Shown here piece by piece: positions 45,201 through 53,533 of a stretch of 64,000 nt of DNA. The stretch's first letter is position 1. The number at the start of each line of letters is the position of its first letter. Under the pieces are notes generated by a model. The model worked only from the letters and a program-made list of their open reading frames with translations. It was not told where the DNA came from and ran no database searches. Source of the DNA: Pseudomonas koreensis (GTDB lineage: Bacteria; Pseudomonadota; Gammaproteobacteria; Pseudomonadales; Pseudomonadaceae). The stretch spans positions 62,001 to 126,000 of the forward strand of contig NZ_JAOEJU010000004.1 of NCBI RefSeq assembly GCF_025447595.1, read 5' to 3'. The position numbers and the translations under genes were made by a program.

Positions 45201-46415
45201 TCTTGCACCATCAAGTTGCCCGTCTGCATAGAGCTCCAGAAAGTCGTGCCCCTTGAGTTTCAAGTCAGGTGTGGATTTGAATCCGTTGTAGGCAGGTGTC
45301 GCATCCAGCAACGTGCGACCATCTCGCCCGAACGTATAGCCTTTGAACAAGTCATTCATGACTTCCCTGGCCATTTGCAGCCTGTCCGGGGGGCGTAACT
45401 CCAGCGATTGCACGGCCTTGTTCAGTCTTTCGCTCTGGTTTTCCAGTGCCGACAATGCTTGTTTGATTTCCTCCTCGCTGTAGTCGGATGCTGCCCGCAC
45501 CTGGACGATACCTCTGCAAACCGCCCAATCGAGCGCCGGCCTCAATCTCAGTTGCGTAATCTTTTCAAGCTCCTCGCTTGAAGCATCGGCGCTGCGCTCC
45601 AGAGGCAAGTTGACCAGCTGTTGAAAGGAAAGTGGTTGCGCTCGATCGAGTCCCAGTTCGTCAGCCAGTAGCACGCCGTGCATGAAATTGACCCACACCA
45701 CCGAGCTTTTATAGCGAAGATCGGGCGGGACATCAGCGACCTGGAAGTCTTTCGACAGCCGGGTCTGGTAAATATGTGCCAGTACTATCGACTCTTTGGT
45801 GGTGGCGACTTGTCTGGTTCGCAGCAGGTGCAGGGCGAAATCATCGCGCAGGGTCTGGTAGCTTTTGCCCCAATGCACCGGATCCTTCCAGCCGAAGCCG
45901 GCGAGTTCTTGAGACTCAACCGATGATGGGGCGTGCAGGTAAAGGCAGATGGCCTTGGTCAGCAACTGGTTACGTACTGAAGCAGGCGTTTGTTCTTCTG
46001 GGAGCGCGCCGTACCAATTGAGGGTCTTCAGCAGTCGGTCTGTCAGGTCCCGTGCCGGTGCCGAGTCCAGAATCCGCTGAAGGAATACCGAGGGTGTCGC
46101 GCGCACTTCTTCGGCGCTGGCAGGAAACAGTACCTCGGCGCCCAGGCGACGAATCAGCAGGAGGCTGCCAGACATGAAGCTTTTTACGGTGGCCGTGATT
46201 TGCGCATTGATGAGTTTTGCCTTGTAGGTTGCCAGGGTCTGGGTGGGGGCGGCACCGGGAGACGCAAGACGCAAGGCATTGAACCGTTTTCGGTCCTTGG
46301 CAGTGGGCTGCACGAATCCTTCTATATCCAGGTCGCTGTCGAGCCCCAGTGCCTGACGGGCACGCAGTTCCCTGACGGCTGATGTTTCGGTTGCATCAGT
46401 AGTAGTCTCTGTCAC
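42282..46415 (-). CDS. Giant protein with C-terminal deaminase-like (PCxxC) toxin module
   Basis: A 1377-aa protein read from GTG 46415 (AAGGAG 6 bases upstream). Residues 1-650 are an unrecognised mostly helical region; residues about 675-795 are hydrophobic and Gly-rich (FWGSIEDLLSDD, GAGGLLLDLASFLFPIGKF, GVGRGLLGVGRLTIGGVKKL). A Pro-rich linker (TPAPTPPPNSQDTSKG) follows near residue 990. The last 170 residues look like a nucleic-acid deaminase-superfamily toxin domain (BURPS668_1122/Toxin_deaminase type): NIAYAEVITANGVREVYVSV, then DSESKLIRVI (Asp1322, Glu1324) and PPCESCSLVMKEF (Cys1353, Cys1356). No immunity gene is next to it: an ABC transporter converges 1 base away, and a divergent GGDEF/EAL gene lies upstream. 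GC looks lower than its neighbours. Confidence 0.75.
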   Translation of the reverse strand: MTETTTDATETSAVRELRARQALGLDSDLDIEGFVQPTAKDRKRFNALRLASPGAAPTQTLATYKAKLINAQITATVKSFMSGSLLLIRRLGAEVLFPASAEEVRATPSVFLQRILDSAPARDLTDRLLKTLNWYGALPEEQTPASVRNQLLTKAICLYLHAPSSVESQELAGFGWKDPVHWGKSYQTLRDDFALHLLRTRQVATTKESIVLAHIYQTRLSKDFQVADVPPDLRYKSSVVWVNFMHGVLLADELGLDRAQPLSFQQLVNLPLERSADASSEELEKITQLRLRPALDWAVCRGIVQVRAASDYSEEEIKQALSALENQSERLNKAVQSLELRPPDRLQMAREVMNDLFKGYTFGRDGRTLLDATPAYNGFKSTPDLKLKGHDFLELYADGQLDGARRWNVSMPDGKTRSTTFLRLDDQRNLCAEREQEWGGYERDHKSWSGKFLPDINARFETELTRHLATIRSAYQTLILSLLNTLPLAERRTLETGAINLLGLRQKVRNDNRFEHTRARKGFVLQVTNVDDITYYEVIPSAGFIRRRTGLRFSYAGGERTEFPLHALISGQTYDPEKDLSTNLLLDWSAHLHGTSPEERQSFIGFLDSKGNMPAAATTDDSDPAPSRLETLAEFIARKYLYVDEDHLRIQARGETVFDANRAKTEQRLNTFKAIVKGFVPFWGSIEDLLSDDTTKKVMGAGGLLLDLASFLFPIGKFISGTVRLIRAANTVTRIAVKTSLPSFSTLTRKLLTATVSNLNPLSGIPTLLKTTVSGVGRGLLGVGRLTIGGVKKLAGHADGYRLVNNLPQTIDPGSWKALTQGDRLASVRGIDDVLVRHTSSTNLKRFHLVDPVTALPYGPRLFNHRKQFMQGRSSFSTLSHGKLHVRAEIPEQASIREMLEIDGRTTLLIDDIPYRLDGDQLRRADLINEKSMFKSLPCRVRRAPGSDVCKTSYVTRTPAPTPPPNSQDTSKGWAQWFGDTIYTPAISSQPLLTSAIKTYKQLNASLEFQKGIYARIKVRLPYDRSKKFDTLEVGAIIVPAKDDSKHYVFTRLNAGDFYVTERLPGQVLSDPLVLRKAQTLPIELADELKTVYTGSLNANNTARINSIPEVERALKTMDDIAIPLGTHANPPAGMKWLKVDTSPSEALMFDHSTRMIIAKRAEGATTWARSNDAPEALRQRAAEIFDILFLSPTITPPNTNSALRINETMQRLQHLLSRFDRTDNARNIAYAEVITANGVREVYVSVSGAHGTTKHLPLFRHLGANHVKIGDTTYVNVDFNLTVAKTNLELTDKGRLVAVPLTIKNIDTYTPALATRPTSLDSESKLIRVIREKYTDPLELKSVDVATTMPPCESCSLVMKEFGHRGEADALQVLWK

Positions 46416-46625
46416 GTTGCACTCCTTCGCACGGGTTCCTGTTACGGAAATGGGAGTGCGCAGTAAAACGATCCGAAGCCCTGTGTTGGTGGTACATATC
46501 TATGCGTGGCACTTGTGCTGTACTGAGGCTGATCCGCCGCTTGCCGGAACCGGGATCGCCTCCTAGTCTTGGGGAGATGCTCACAAAGAGAAGGGCGATC
46601 AGGCAGTGCTCATGCAAGGAACCCC

Positions 46626-49088
46626 ATGAAGCAAAAGCGGACTCTCGGAACGCCTCGGTTGTTGGGTATCGTCTGGCCATTCATCGCGGTCGTGTTGTTT
46701 CAGGCCCTGTTGGGCGGCGTGAGTCTTTACGTCCTGTCGGCCGTTCGCGGTTATGTGGCGGGCGAAAGTCTGTGGTCCAAGGGCCAGAAAGACGCCATCT
46801 ATTACCTCAATCTGTACGCCGACAGTCGTGACGAGGCGATTTACCTCAAATACCAGAAGGCGATTGCCGTGCCTCAGGGCGGCCATCAGTTGCGCCTGGC
46901 ACTGGACAAGCAACCGCCCGACCTGCAAGCGGCGCGCGAGGGTATCCTCAAGGGCGGCAACCATCCGGACGATGTCTCCAGCCTGATCTGGCTTTACCTG
47001 AATTTCCGGCACTTCAGCTATCTGGAAACCGCCATTGATCGCTGGACGTTGGGTGACGCCTATCTGGTGGAACTCGATGACGTGGCGCAGGAGATGCATC
47101 GGCGTATCACCACCAATGCCGCTACGGATGTCGATATCCGCCGCTGGAAGGACCGGATTTTTGCAATCAATGATGGCGTGAGCCCGGCGGCCCGGGCTTT
47201 CAGTGATGCGCTGGGCGAAGGTTCGCGGGTGATCCTGCGTCTGTTGCTGTTCACCAATCTCGCCACGGCGATGGGTCTGATCGTGCTGGCGTTGTTGCGT
47301 ACCCGCAAACTGCTCAAGCAGCGGCATGCCTTCGCCGAGGCCCTGCAACTGGAAAAGGACAGGGCCCACGTTACCCTGCATTCGATTGGCGACGGGGTCA
47401 TCACCACGGATGTGAGCGGGGCCATCGACTACATGAACCCCGCCGCCGAGGCGCTGACTCACTGGAAAGCCGAGCAGGCCGCCGGCCTGCCGCTGGCGGC
47501 TTTGTTCAATCTGCTCGACGACAACGACCAGACCGAGGGGCCGACCCTGATCGAGCATATTCTCAGCGGTCAGCTCACTGGCAGCAGCGAGCACTCGAAG
47601 CTGATTCAGAGGCTCGATGGCAGTACCGTGTCAGTGACGCTGGTCGGCGCACCGATCCGTAATGCGGGCAAAGTCAGTGGCGCGGTGCTGGTGTTGCATG
47701 ACATGACTCAGGAGCGGCAATACATTGCCAATCTTTCATGGCAGGCCACCCACGATGCGTTGACCGGTCTGGCCAACCGTCGCGAGTTCGAATATCGCCT
47801 CGAGCAGGCCATCCATAACCTGACGCGGCAGTCCGCGCGGCATGCGTTGATGTTTCTCGATCTCGATCAGTTCAAGCTGGTCAATGACACCTGCGGGCAT
47901 GCGGCCGGCGATGAATTGCTACGGCATATCTGTGCGCTGCTGCAGTCGGGTTTGCGCGAGGGCGATACGCTGGCACGGCTGGGTGGCGACGAGTTCGGCA
48001 TTCTGTTGGAAAACTGTGCGCCAGAGGCGGCCGAAAAGATTGCCGAGAGCCTGCGCCAGACTGTGCAGAACCTGCACTTTGTCTGGAAAGGGCGGCCATT
48101 CCTGACCACCGTCAGCATTGGTCTGGTGCATGTCACCCAAAATCCGACGACTCTCGAAGCCTCTCTGCGCGCTGCTGACATGGCCTGCTACATGGCCAAG
48201 GAGAAAGGACGCAATCGGGTCCAGGTCTACCATGCCGATGACTCGGAACTGTCTCTGCGTTTTGGCGAGATGGCCTGGGTACAGCGTCTGCACCTGGCCC
48301 TTGAGGAAAGCCGGTTTTGTCTGTACGCCCAGGAAATCGCCCCGCTGGGTTCTGTACCTGCGGGCACTCGCGGGCATATCGAGATTCTGCTGCGTCTGCA
48401 TGACGAGGCGGGCAGGATGATTCTGCCGGACAGTTTCATTCCCGCGGCGGAACGTTACGGTTTGATGACCTCGCTGGATCGCTGGGTAGTGCAGAACGTA
48501 TTCAAGGTTATTGCCCAATGTATTAATGAACAGTGCGAACGGCCGCTTGCAATGTGTGCGATTAATCTTTCAGGCATTACTATCGGAGATGACGCGTTCT
48601 TGCACTTTCTTCGGGAACAGTTTGATAACTATTCCATACCGCCTGAAATGATTTGTTTTGAAATTACAGAAACCAGTGCCATTGCAAATCTCGGCAGTGC
48701 AATCCGATTTATTAATGAACTCAAAGGCTTGGGTTGTTATTTTTCGCTTGATGACTTTTGCGCCGGAATGTCTTCATTCGCTTATTTGAAACATTTGCCT
48801 GTAGACTTCCTGAAGATCGACGGGAGTTTCGTAAAGGATATGCTGGACGACCCGATTAACCACGCCATGGTCGAAGTGATCAATCACATCGGGCATGTCA
48901 TGGGTAAGCAGACAATTGCCGAGTTTGTCGAAACAGCGCAGATCGAGCAGGCATTGCTTGAGATCGGTGTGGATTACGCTCAGGGTTATGTCATTGAACG
49001 CCCGCAATTGTTTACCTGTGACAGTTTGCAAAGTCGCCCCGCCAGACCGCAGCCGTTGTTATTCAAAGCGCCTGGCACGTTCCGTTGA
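46626..49088 (+). CDS. Membrane GGDEF-EAL c-di-GMP regulator with PAS domain
   Basis: An 820-aa inner-membrane protein. Helix 1 lies near residues 15-40, a periplasmic sensor region follows, and helix 2 lies near 200-225. A PAS domain (about 240-370) is followed by a GGDEF domain (about 375-545; GGDEF intact, with an RxxD inhibitory site five residues before it, REGD) and an EAL domain (about 560-800; EILLR, NLSG, FEITETSAI, DDFCAG, DFLKIDGSFV, AEFVETA). Most catalytic residues of both domains are present. The loop-6 motif DDFG reads DDFC. The ATG at 46626 follows AAGGA. The EAL segment has an AT-rich patch unlike the rest. Confidence 0.92.
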   Translation: MKQKRTLGTPRLLGIVWPFIAVVLFQALLGGVSLYVLSAVRGYVAGESLWSKGQKDAIYYLNLYADSRDEAIYLKYQKAIAVPQGGHQLRLALDKQPPDLQAAREGILKGGNHPDDVSSLIWLYLNFRHFSYLETAIDRWTLGDAYLVELDDVAQEMHRRITTNAATDVDIRRWKDRIFAINDGVSPAARAFSDALGEGSRVILRLLLFTNLATAMGLIVLALLRTRKLLKQRHAFAEALQLEKDRAHVTLHSIGDGVITTDVSGAIDYMNPAAEALTHWKAEQAAGLPLAALFNLLDDNDQTEGPTLIEHILSGQLTGSSEHSKLIQRLDGSTVSVTLVGAPIRNAGKVSGAVLVLHDMTQERQYIANLSWQATHDALTGLANRREFEYRLEQAIHNLTRQSARHALMFLDLDQFKLVNDTCGHAAGDELLRHICALLQSGLREGDTLARLGGDEFGILLENCAPEAAEKIAESLRQTVQNLHFVWKGRPFLTTVSIGLVHVTQNPTTLEASLRAADMACYMAKEKGRNRVQVYHADDSELSLRFGEMAWVQRLHLALEESRFCLYAQEIAPLGSVPAGTRGHIEILLRLHDEAGRMILPDSFIPAAERYGLMTSLDRWVVQNVFKVIAQCINEQCERPLAMCAINLSGITIGDDAFLHFLREQFDNYSIPPEMICFEITETSAIANLGSAIRFINELKGLGCYFSLDDFCAGMSSFAYLKHLPVDFLKIDGSFVKDMLDDPINHAMVEVINHIGHVMGKQTIAEFVETAQIEQALLEIGVDYAQGYVIERPQLFTCDSLQSRPARPQPLLFKAPGTFR

Positions 49089-49134
49089 AGTCTCTTGCCG
49101 ATCCGTATAATCACAAATCAAAAGGAGCCGAACA

Positions 49135-49929
49135 GTGATCGACACATTCAACCGAACCGGACCACTCATGGAAGCTGCAAGTTATCCCGCCTGGGCACAA
49201 CAGTTGATTCAGGATTGCAGCGAGAGCAAGCGCCGGGTTGTCGAACATGAACTTTATCTGCGCATGCGTGATAACAAGCTCAGCGCCAGAACCATGCGCC
49301 AGTACCTGATCGGAGGCTGGCCCGTGGTTGAGCAATTCGCGTTGTACATGGCGCAGAATCTCACCAAAACCAAGTTTGCCCGTCATCCAGGTGAAGACAT
49401 GGCGCGGCGCTGGCTGATGCGCAATATCCGCGTCGAACTCAACCATGCCGATTACTGGGTGCACTGGAGCCGGGCCCATGGGGTGAGCCTGGAAGACCTG
49501 CAGGCGCAGCAAGTGCCACCGGAGTTGCACGCCCTGAGCCACTGGTGCTGGCACACCAGTTCGGCGGACTCACTGATCGTGGCCATCGCGGCCACCAACT
49601 ACGCCATCGAAGGCGCGACCGGGGAGTGGTCGGCGGTGGTTTGTTCGACGGGTGTCTACGCTGCGGCCTTCCCTGAAGAGGATCGCAAGCGGGCCATGAA
49701 GTGGCTGAAGATGCACGCCCAGTACGATGATGCCCACCCGTGGGAAGCGCTGGAGATCATCTGCACCCTGGCCGGGATGAACCCGGGCAAAGCCTTGCAG
49801 GCGGAGCTGCGCCAGGCCATTTGCAAGAGCTACGACTACATGTACCTGTTCCTCGAGCGCTGCATGCAGCTCGAACTGTCGGAGCGGGTGATGGTCGGGC
49901 GTGAGCGTCGGGCGCTGGTCGAGAGCTGA
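49135..49929 (+). CDS. TenA/PqqC-like (haem-oxygenase fold) protein
   Basis: A 264-aa all-helical protein of the TenA/PqqC fold. Conserved-looking segments include LYLRMRDNKLSARTMRQYLI, ARRWLMRNIRVELNHADYW and the AIAATNYAIEGATGEW core. The start is GTG 49135, with AAGGAG 7 bases before. Such proteins act in thiamine salvage, cofactor synthesis or oxidative metal chemistry, but the catalytic Cys of TenA is not evident, so I give no reaction. It begins 46 bases after the GGDEF-EAL gene and may be co-transcribed. Confidence 0.8.
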   Translation: MIDTFNRTGPLMEAASYPAWAQQLIQDCSESKRRVVEHELYLRMRDNKLSARTMRQYLIGGWPVVEQFALYMAQNLTKTKFARHPGEDMARRWLMRNIRVELNHADYWVHWSRAHGVSLEDLQAQQVPPELHALSHWCWHTSSADSLIVAIAATNYAIEGATGEWSAVVCSTGVYAAAFPEEDRKRAMKWLKMHAQYDDAHPWEALEIICTLAGMNPGKALQAELRQAICKSYDYMYLFLERCMQLELSERVMVGRERRALVES

Positions 49930-49945
49930 TTTCGGCAACATCCAT

Positions 49946-49976
49946 AAAAAAACGGGAGCCTTGGCTCCCGTTTTTT
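49946..49976. terminator. Bidirectional terminator
   Basis: An AACGGGAGCC/GGCTCCCGTT stem with a 2-base loop, A-run before and T-run after. It lies between the converging TenA-like and GGDEF genes. Confidence 0.9.
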
Positions 49977-49991
49977 GTTGGCTGCGAAAAA

Positions 49992-50918
49992 TCAGCCCGC
50001 CATGGTCAGGCGATTGCGGCCCTCGCGCTTGGCGACATACAGCGCGCTGTCGGCGCGGCGCAGCAGGCTGTCGGCGGATTCGCCCGGCAACAGGGTCGAG
50101 CAGCCGAGGCTCACGGTCAGTTCGATCAATTGATTATTGGCGTAGTAATCCTGAGTCTGCGCTGCCTGACGCAGGCGCTCACCAACCATGGCGGCCGCAT
50201 CGCGCCCGGTGTTGGACAGCAGGATCAGAAACTCTTCCCCGCCATAACGGAAGACCATGTCGACGTTGCGCAACTGGCCCTTGATCGAGGCAGCCACGGC
50301 TTTGAGCACGTCGTCGCCGGCGCTGTGACCATGGAGGTCGTTGACCTGTTTGAAATGGTCGATGTCCAGCATCAGTAACGACAACGGTTGCAGGTGCCGG
50401 CGTGACATCTCGATTTCCCGCAGCAGCGTCTGCTCCATGGCAATGCGGTTGCCGGCACCGGTCAGTGGATCACGCAGCGCGCTTTGCGTGGCGGCACGGT
50501 AAAGCAGCGCATTGCGCATCGGGTACAGCAGGGCCGACAGCAATGATTCGAGATTACCCAGCTCCTGTTCGCTGAAGCGCTGGTTGCGACGAAATACCAG
50601 CTCACCCATATGCTCGCCTTCGTGGCTGAGGCTGTAGCTGGCCGAGTGGTGCCCACGGGCACCGAACTCCAGGCGCAAGTCGCTGCCACTGTGCACATAG
50701 GTCAAGGCGTCCAGCGGTACCAGACGTTGAACTTCGCGGAAAAACAGACCGAGGATACGTTGAGGCTCAAGGCTGGTTTGCAGTTGCAGGCTCATTTGCT
50801 GGCGCAATTGCGCCAGGCTGACAGGTCGCGCCAGGAGAGGCGGCTGCTGACCAAAGCCCAGGCGTTGCAATTTGGCACTGTCGAAGTCAATTGCAGTGGT
50901 CTGGGAGGGTGATTTCAT
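49992..50918 (-). CDS. Cytoplasmic GGDEF diguanylate cyclase with GAF-like sensor
   Basis: A 308-aa protein. The N-terminal half (about residues 30-150) resembles a GAF domain (LQTSLEPQRILGLFFREVQR, LVPLDALTYVHSGSDLRLEF), and the C-terminal half is a GGDEF domain (about 150-305). The active site is GGEEF, and an RxxD inhibitory site (RNVD) lies five residues upstream, so it is likely an active, product-inhibited diguanylate cyclase. No transmembrane segment. It converges on the TenA-like gene. Confidence 0.92.
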   Translation of the reverse strand: MKSPSQTTAIDFDSAKLQRLGFGQQPPLLARPVSLAQLRQQMSLQLQTSLEPQRILGLFFREVQRLVPLDALTYVHSGSDLRLEFGARGHHSASYSLSHEGEHMGELVFRRNQRFSEQELGNLESLLSALLYPMRNALLYRAATQSALRDPLTGAGNRIAMEQTLLREIEMSRRHLQPLSLLMLDIDHFKQVNDLHGHSAGDDVLKAVAASIKGQLRNVDMVFRYGGEEFLILLSNTGRDAAAMVGERLRQAAQTQDYYANNQLIELTVSLGCSTLLPGESADSLLRRADSALYVAKREGRNRLTMAG

Positions 50919-51280
50919 ATGGCGTGAGCCCCTAAGCAGTAAGTCTGTCTTACAGGCTGGGTGAGAGCGGCTATGGGCTGCGCGTCATACTGATCCATCA
51001 GTCCCGTAGGACATTTGGTACAAGTTTAGTCTGCCCGATGACGATTAGTCAGCTATCGAATCAGGCCTTGCCCGACTGCCTTCACTCGGCGTGCTTTGAG
51101 GAAATGTAGAGCGAAAGTCGTGCCATACGGTTCATATTTTATTAAAACCGTTTTGAATCAATGGCTTGAGATATTTATGAAAGGAGGAGTGGTGGTTATT
51201 TGACTTGATTTACCGTGCTCAAAGCGGCAATTGAATGCCGCGACGGTATTCCGCCACGGCAACAAAAGCGACGTATGGCA
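50919..51280. other. 362-base intergenic region with an AT-rich core
   Basis: No gene can be supported. It holds a small hairpin GTAAG/CTTAC just upstream of the diguanylate cyclase gene, and an AT-rich stretch around 51130-51165 (ATATTTTATTAAAACCG) that stands out from the GC-rich surroundings. A purine-rich AAAGGAGGAG near 51180 looks like a ribosome site but is followed only by a few codons before TGA. Promoters for the minus-strand cyclase gene probably lie here. Confidence 0.6.
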
Positions 51281-52021
51281 TTACTGGGCGTTGAAGGCCT
51301 GGCCATTGATACCCGTACTGTCCGGGCCCATCAGGTACAGATAGACCGGCATGATCTCTTCCGGTGTCGGGTTGTTCAGCGGGTTTTCACCCGGGTAAGC
51401 CTGGGCGCGCATGCTGGTGCGGGTGGCGCCCGGGTTGATGCTGTTTGAGCGCACTGGTGCGACGTTTTCGACTTCGTCGGCCAGCGTCTGCATCAGGCCT
51501 TCGGTGGCGAACTTCGACACACCATAGGCGCCCCAGTAAGCGCGGCCCTTGCGCCCGACACTGCTGGAGGTGAACACCACCGAGGCGTCCTGCGACAGTT
51601 TGAGCAACGGCAGCAGCGTGCTGGTCAGCATGAACGTCGCGTTGACGTTGATTTGCATGACGCGCATGAAGTTTTCGCCGGACAGTTGTTCGATCGGCGT
51701 GCGCGGGCCGATGATCGAGGCGTTGTGCAGCAGGCCGTCGAGGTGGCCGAACTCGGTCTCGATCATCGCCGCCAGCTCATCGTATTGATGGGGCAGGGCG
51801 GTTTCGAGGTTGAACGGGATTACGGCCGGCTGCGGATGCCCGGCTGCCTCGATCTCGTCGTAGACCTGGGTCAGGTTGGCTTCGGTCTTGCCCAGCAGCA
51901 GCACGGTCGCGCCGTGGGCGGCGTAGGTCTTGGCGGCGGCCGCACCGATGCCACGACCGGCACCGGTAACCAGAATGACCCGATCCTTGAGCAATTCGGG
52001 GCGAGCGGAGTAATCAAACAT
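51281..52021 (-). CDS. YciK-family short-chain oxidoreductase
   Basis: A 246-aa SDR closely resembling YciK proteins: MFDYSARPELLKDRVILVTG at the start, cofactor loop TGAGRGIG, LHNASIIGPR, the catalytic Ser in VVFTSSSVGRKG, and YGVSKFA (YxxxK). The C-terminus reads GINGQAFNAQ. It precedes the mupP-ubiG pair on the same strand after an 80-base gap with a palindromic repeat. Substrate unknown. Confidence 0.92.
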   Translation of the reverse strand: MFDYSARPELLKDRVILVTGAGRGIGAAAAKTYAAHGATVLLLGKTEANLTQVYDEIEAAGHPQPAVIPFNLETALPHQYDELAAMIETEFGHLDGLLHNASIIGPRTPIEQLSGENFMRVMQINVNATFMLTSTLLPLLKLSQDASVVFTSSSVGRKGRAYWGAYGVSKFATEGLMQTLADEVENVAPVRSNSINPGATRTSMRAQAYPGENPLNNPTPEEIMPVYLYLMGPDSTGINGQAFNAQ

Positions 52022-52051
52022 AAGAAACCTCTAATCCATTAACTTCTGATC

Positions 52052-52074
52052 GTTCCCGCGTCTTGCGCGGGAAT
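52052..52074. repeat. Short palindromic repeat (GTTCCCGCG...CGCGGGAAT type)
   Basis: A perfect TTCCCGCG/CGCGGGAA stem with a short loop, followed by GCAG. It resembles the widespread fluorescens-group element with consensus like GTTCCCACGC...GTGGGAATGC. It lies between mupP and the YciK-type gene and could also act as a weak terminator of the minus-strand operon. Confidence 0.65.
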
Positions 52075-52101
52075 GCAGCGATGGTCGCTTTGCAGCACCA
52101 C

Positions 52102-52773
52102 TCAGCAACTGCACAGAGCGTTGTCGAGCACCTTGCGCAACTCCAGCGGATGATCCACCACCACGTCCGCGCCCCAATGCCGAGGGTTGTCGTCCGGGTG
52201 AATGTAGCCGTAGGTCACGGCGGCGGTTTTGGTACCGGCGTCGCGGCCGGATTCGATGTCGCGCAGATCATCGCCGATAAACAGAACGGTCGACGGATCC
52301 AGATCAAGCATCTTGCAGGCCAGGGTCAGCATCTCGGGATCCGGCTTGCTGTTCTTCACGTGATCCGGGCAGATCAGCAGGGCCGAGCGTTCGGCCAGCC
52401 CCAGTTGCTGCATGATCGGTTCGGCAAAGCGCAGCGGCTTGTTGGTGACCACACCCCAGACCAGATTGGCTTTCTCGATGTCGGCCAGCAATTCGCCCAT
52501 GCCGTCGAACAGCTTGCTGTGTACGGCGCAGCCCACCAGATAGCGCTCGAGGAACTCCAGGCGCAACTCTTCGAAGCCCGGCGACTCCGGGTCCATCGAG
52601 AACGTCACCGCGACCATGGCCTTGGCGCCGCCGGAGATTTCATCGCGAATGTGTTTGTCGTTCATCGGCGGCAAGCCGCGATCCGCGCGCATCGCCTGGC
52701 AGATGGCGATGAAGTCTGGCGCGGTGTCGAGCAGAGTGCCGTCCATGTCGAAAAGGACTGCTCTGATGGCCAT
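52102..52773 (-). CDS. mupP: N-acetylmuramic acid 6-phosphate phosphatase MupP (HAD family)
   Basis: A 223-aa HAD hydrolase with the nucleophile motif DMDGTLLDT, motif II VTNKP and the late motif [12 protein letters not shown]. It is similar to phosphoglycolate phosphatases. In Pseudomonas the homologue next to ubiG (PA3172, PP_1764) is MupP, which dephosphorylates MurNAc-6-P in peptidoglycan recycling. It starts 4 bases after ubiG stops on the same strand. A phosphoglycolate phosphatase label is the usual older annotation. Confidence 0.88.
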   Translation of the reverse strand: MAIRAVLFDMDGTLLDTAPDFIAICQAMRADRGLPPMNDKHIRDEISGGAKAMVAVTFSMDPESPGFEELRLEFLERYLVGCAVHSKLFDGMGELLADIEKANLVWGVVTNKPLRFAEPIMQQLGLAERSALLICPDHVKNSKPDPEMLTLACKMLDLDPSTVLFIGDDLRDIESGRDAGTKTAAVTYGYIHPDDNPRHWGADVVVDHPLELRKVLDNALCSC

Positions 52774-52777
52774 CGGC

Positions 52778-53476
52778 TTACTCCTCGCGCAGGGTCTGGA
52801 TCATGTAGTTGACGTCAACGTCCGCCGCCAGCTTGTAGTGCTTGGTCAGCGGGTTGTAGGTCAGGCCGATGATGTCCTTGACGGTCAGGCCGGCCATACG
52901 GCTCCAGGCGCCGAGCTCGGACGGGCGGATGAATTTCTTGAAGTCGTGGGTGCCGCGCGGCAGCAGCTTCATGATGTATTCGGCGCCGACGATGGCGAAC
53001 AGGTACGCCTTCGGGTTGCGGTTGATGGTGGAGAAGAACACCTGGCCGCCGGGCTTGACCATGCGGAAGCAGGCGCGGATCACCGAGGACGGGTCCGGTA
53101 CGTGCTCGAGCATTTCCAGGCAGGTAACGACGTCGAACTGCTCGGGCATTTCTTCGGCCAGGGCTTCGGCGGTGATCTGGCGGTATTCGACGTTCACGCC
53201 GGATTCCAGCTGATGCAGTTGCGCGACCGCCAGTGGCGCTTCGCCCATGTCGATGCCGGTCACGGTCGCGCCGCGCTGGGCCATGGCTTCGCTGAGAATG
53301 CCGCCGCCGCAACCGACGTCGAGCACCTTCTTGCCGGCCAGGTTGACGCGCTCGTCAATCCAGTTGACCCGCAGCGGGTTGATGTCGTGCAGCGGTTTGA
53401 ACTCGCTTTCGCGGTCCCACCAGCGATGGGCCAGGGCTTCGAATTTGGCGATTTCGGCGTGGTCGACGTTGCTCAT
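52778..53476 (-). CDS. ubiG: UbiG, ubiquinone biosynthesis O-methyltransferase
   Basis: A 232-aa SAM-dependent methyltransferase carrying out both O-methylations of the ubiquinone pathway at the inner membrane. It begins [20 protein letters not shown], with the UbiG-specific [15 protein letters not shown] motif [17 protein letters not shown] and [20 protein letters not shown]. mupP follows on the same strand 4 bases later. Confidence 0.95.
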   Translation of the reverse strand: MSNVDHAEIAKFEALAHRWWDRESEFKPLHDINPLRVNWIDERVNLAGKKVLDVGCGGGILSEAMAQRGATVTGIDMGEAPLAVAQLHQLESGVNVEYRQITAEALAEEMPEQFDVVTCLEMLEHVPDPSSVIRACFRMVKPGGQVFFSTINRNPKAYLFAIVGAEYIMKLLPRGTHDFKKFIRPSELGAWSRMAGLTVKDIIGLTYNPLTKHYKLAADVDVNYMIQTLREE

Positions 53477-53533
53477 GATTCAATCCTCTAAAACTTGAAA
53501 AAGGCTGTAGCCCCGGAGTTTGCCTCGGGGTGT

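Noticed and set aside
42282..46625. Search for an immunity gene beside the deaminase-like protein
   Set aside because: None found: downstream is a convergent ABC transporter one base away, and upstream a divergent GGDEF-EAL gene. The 210-base gap at 46416-46625 holds no supportable gene.
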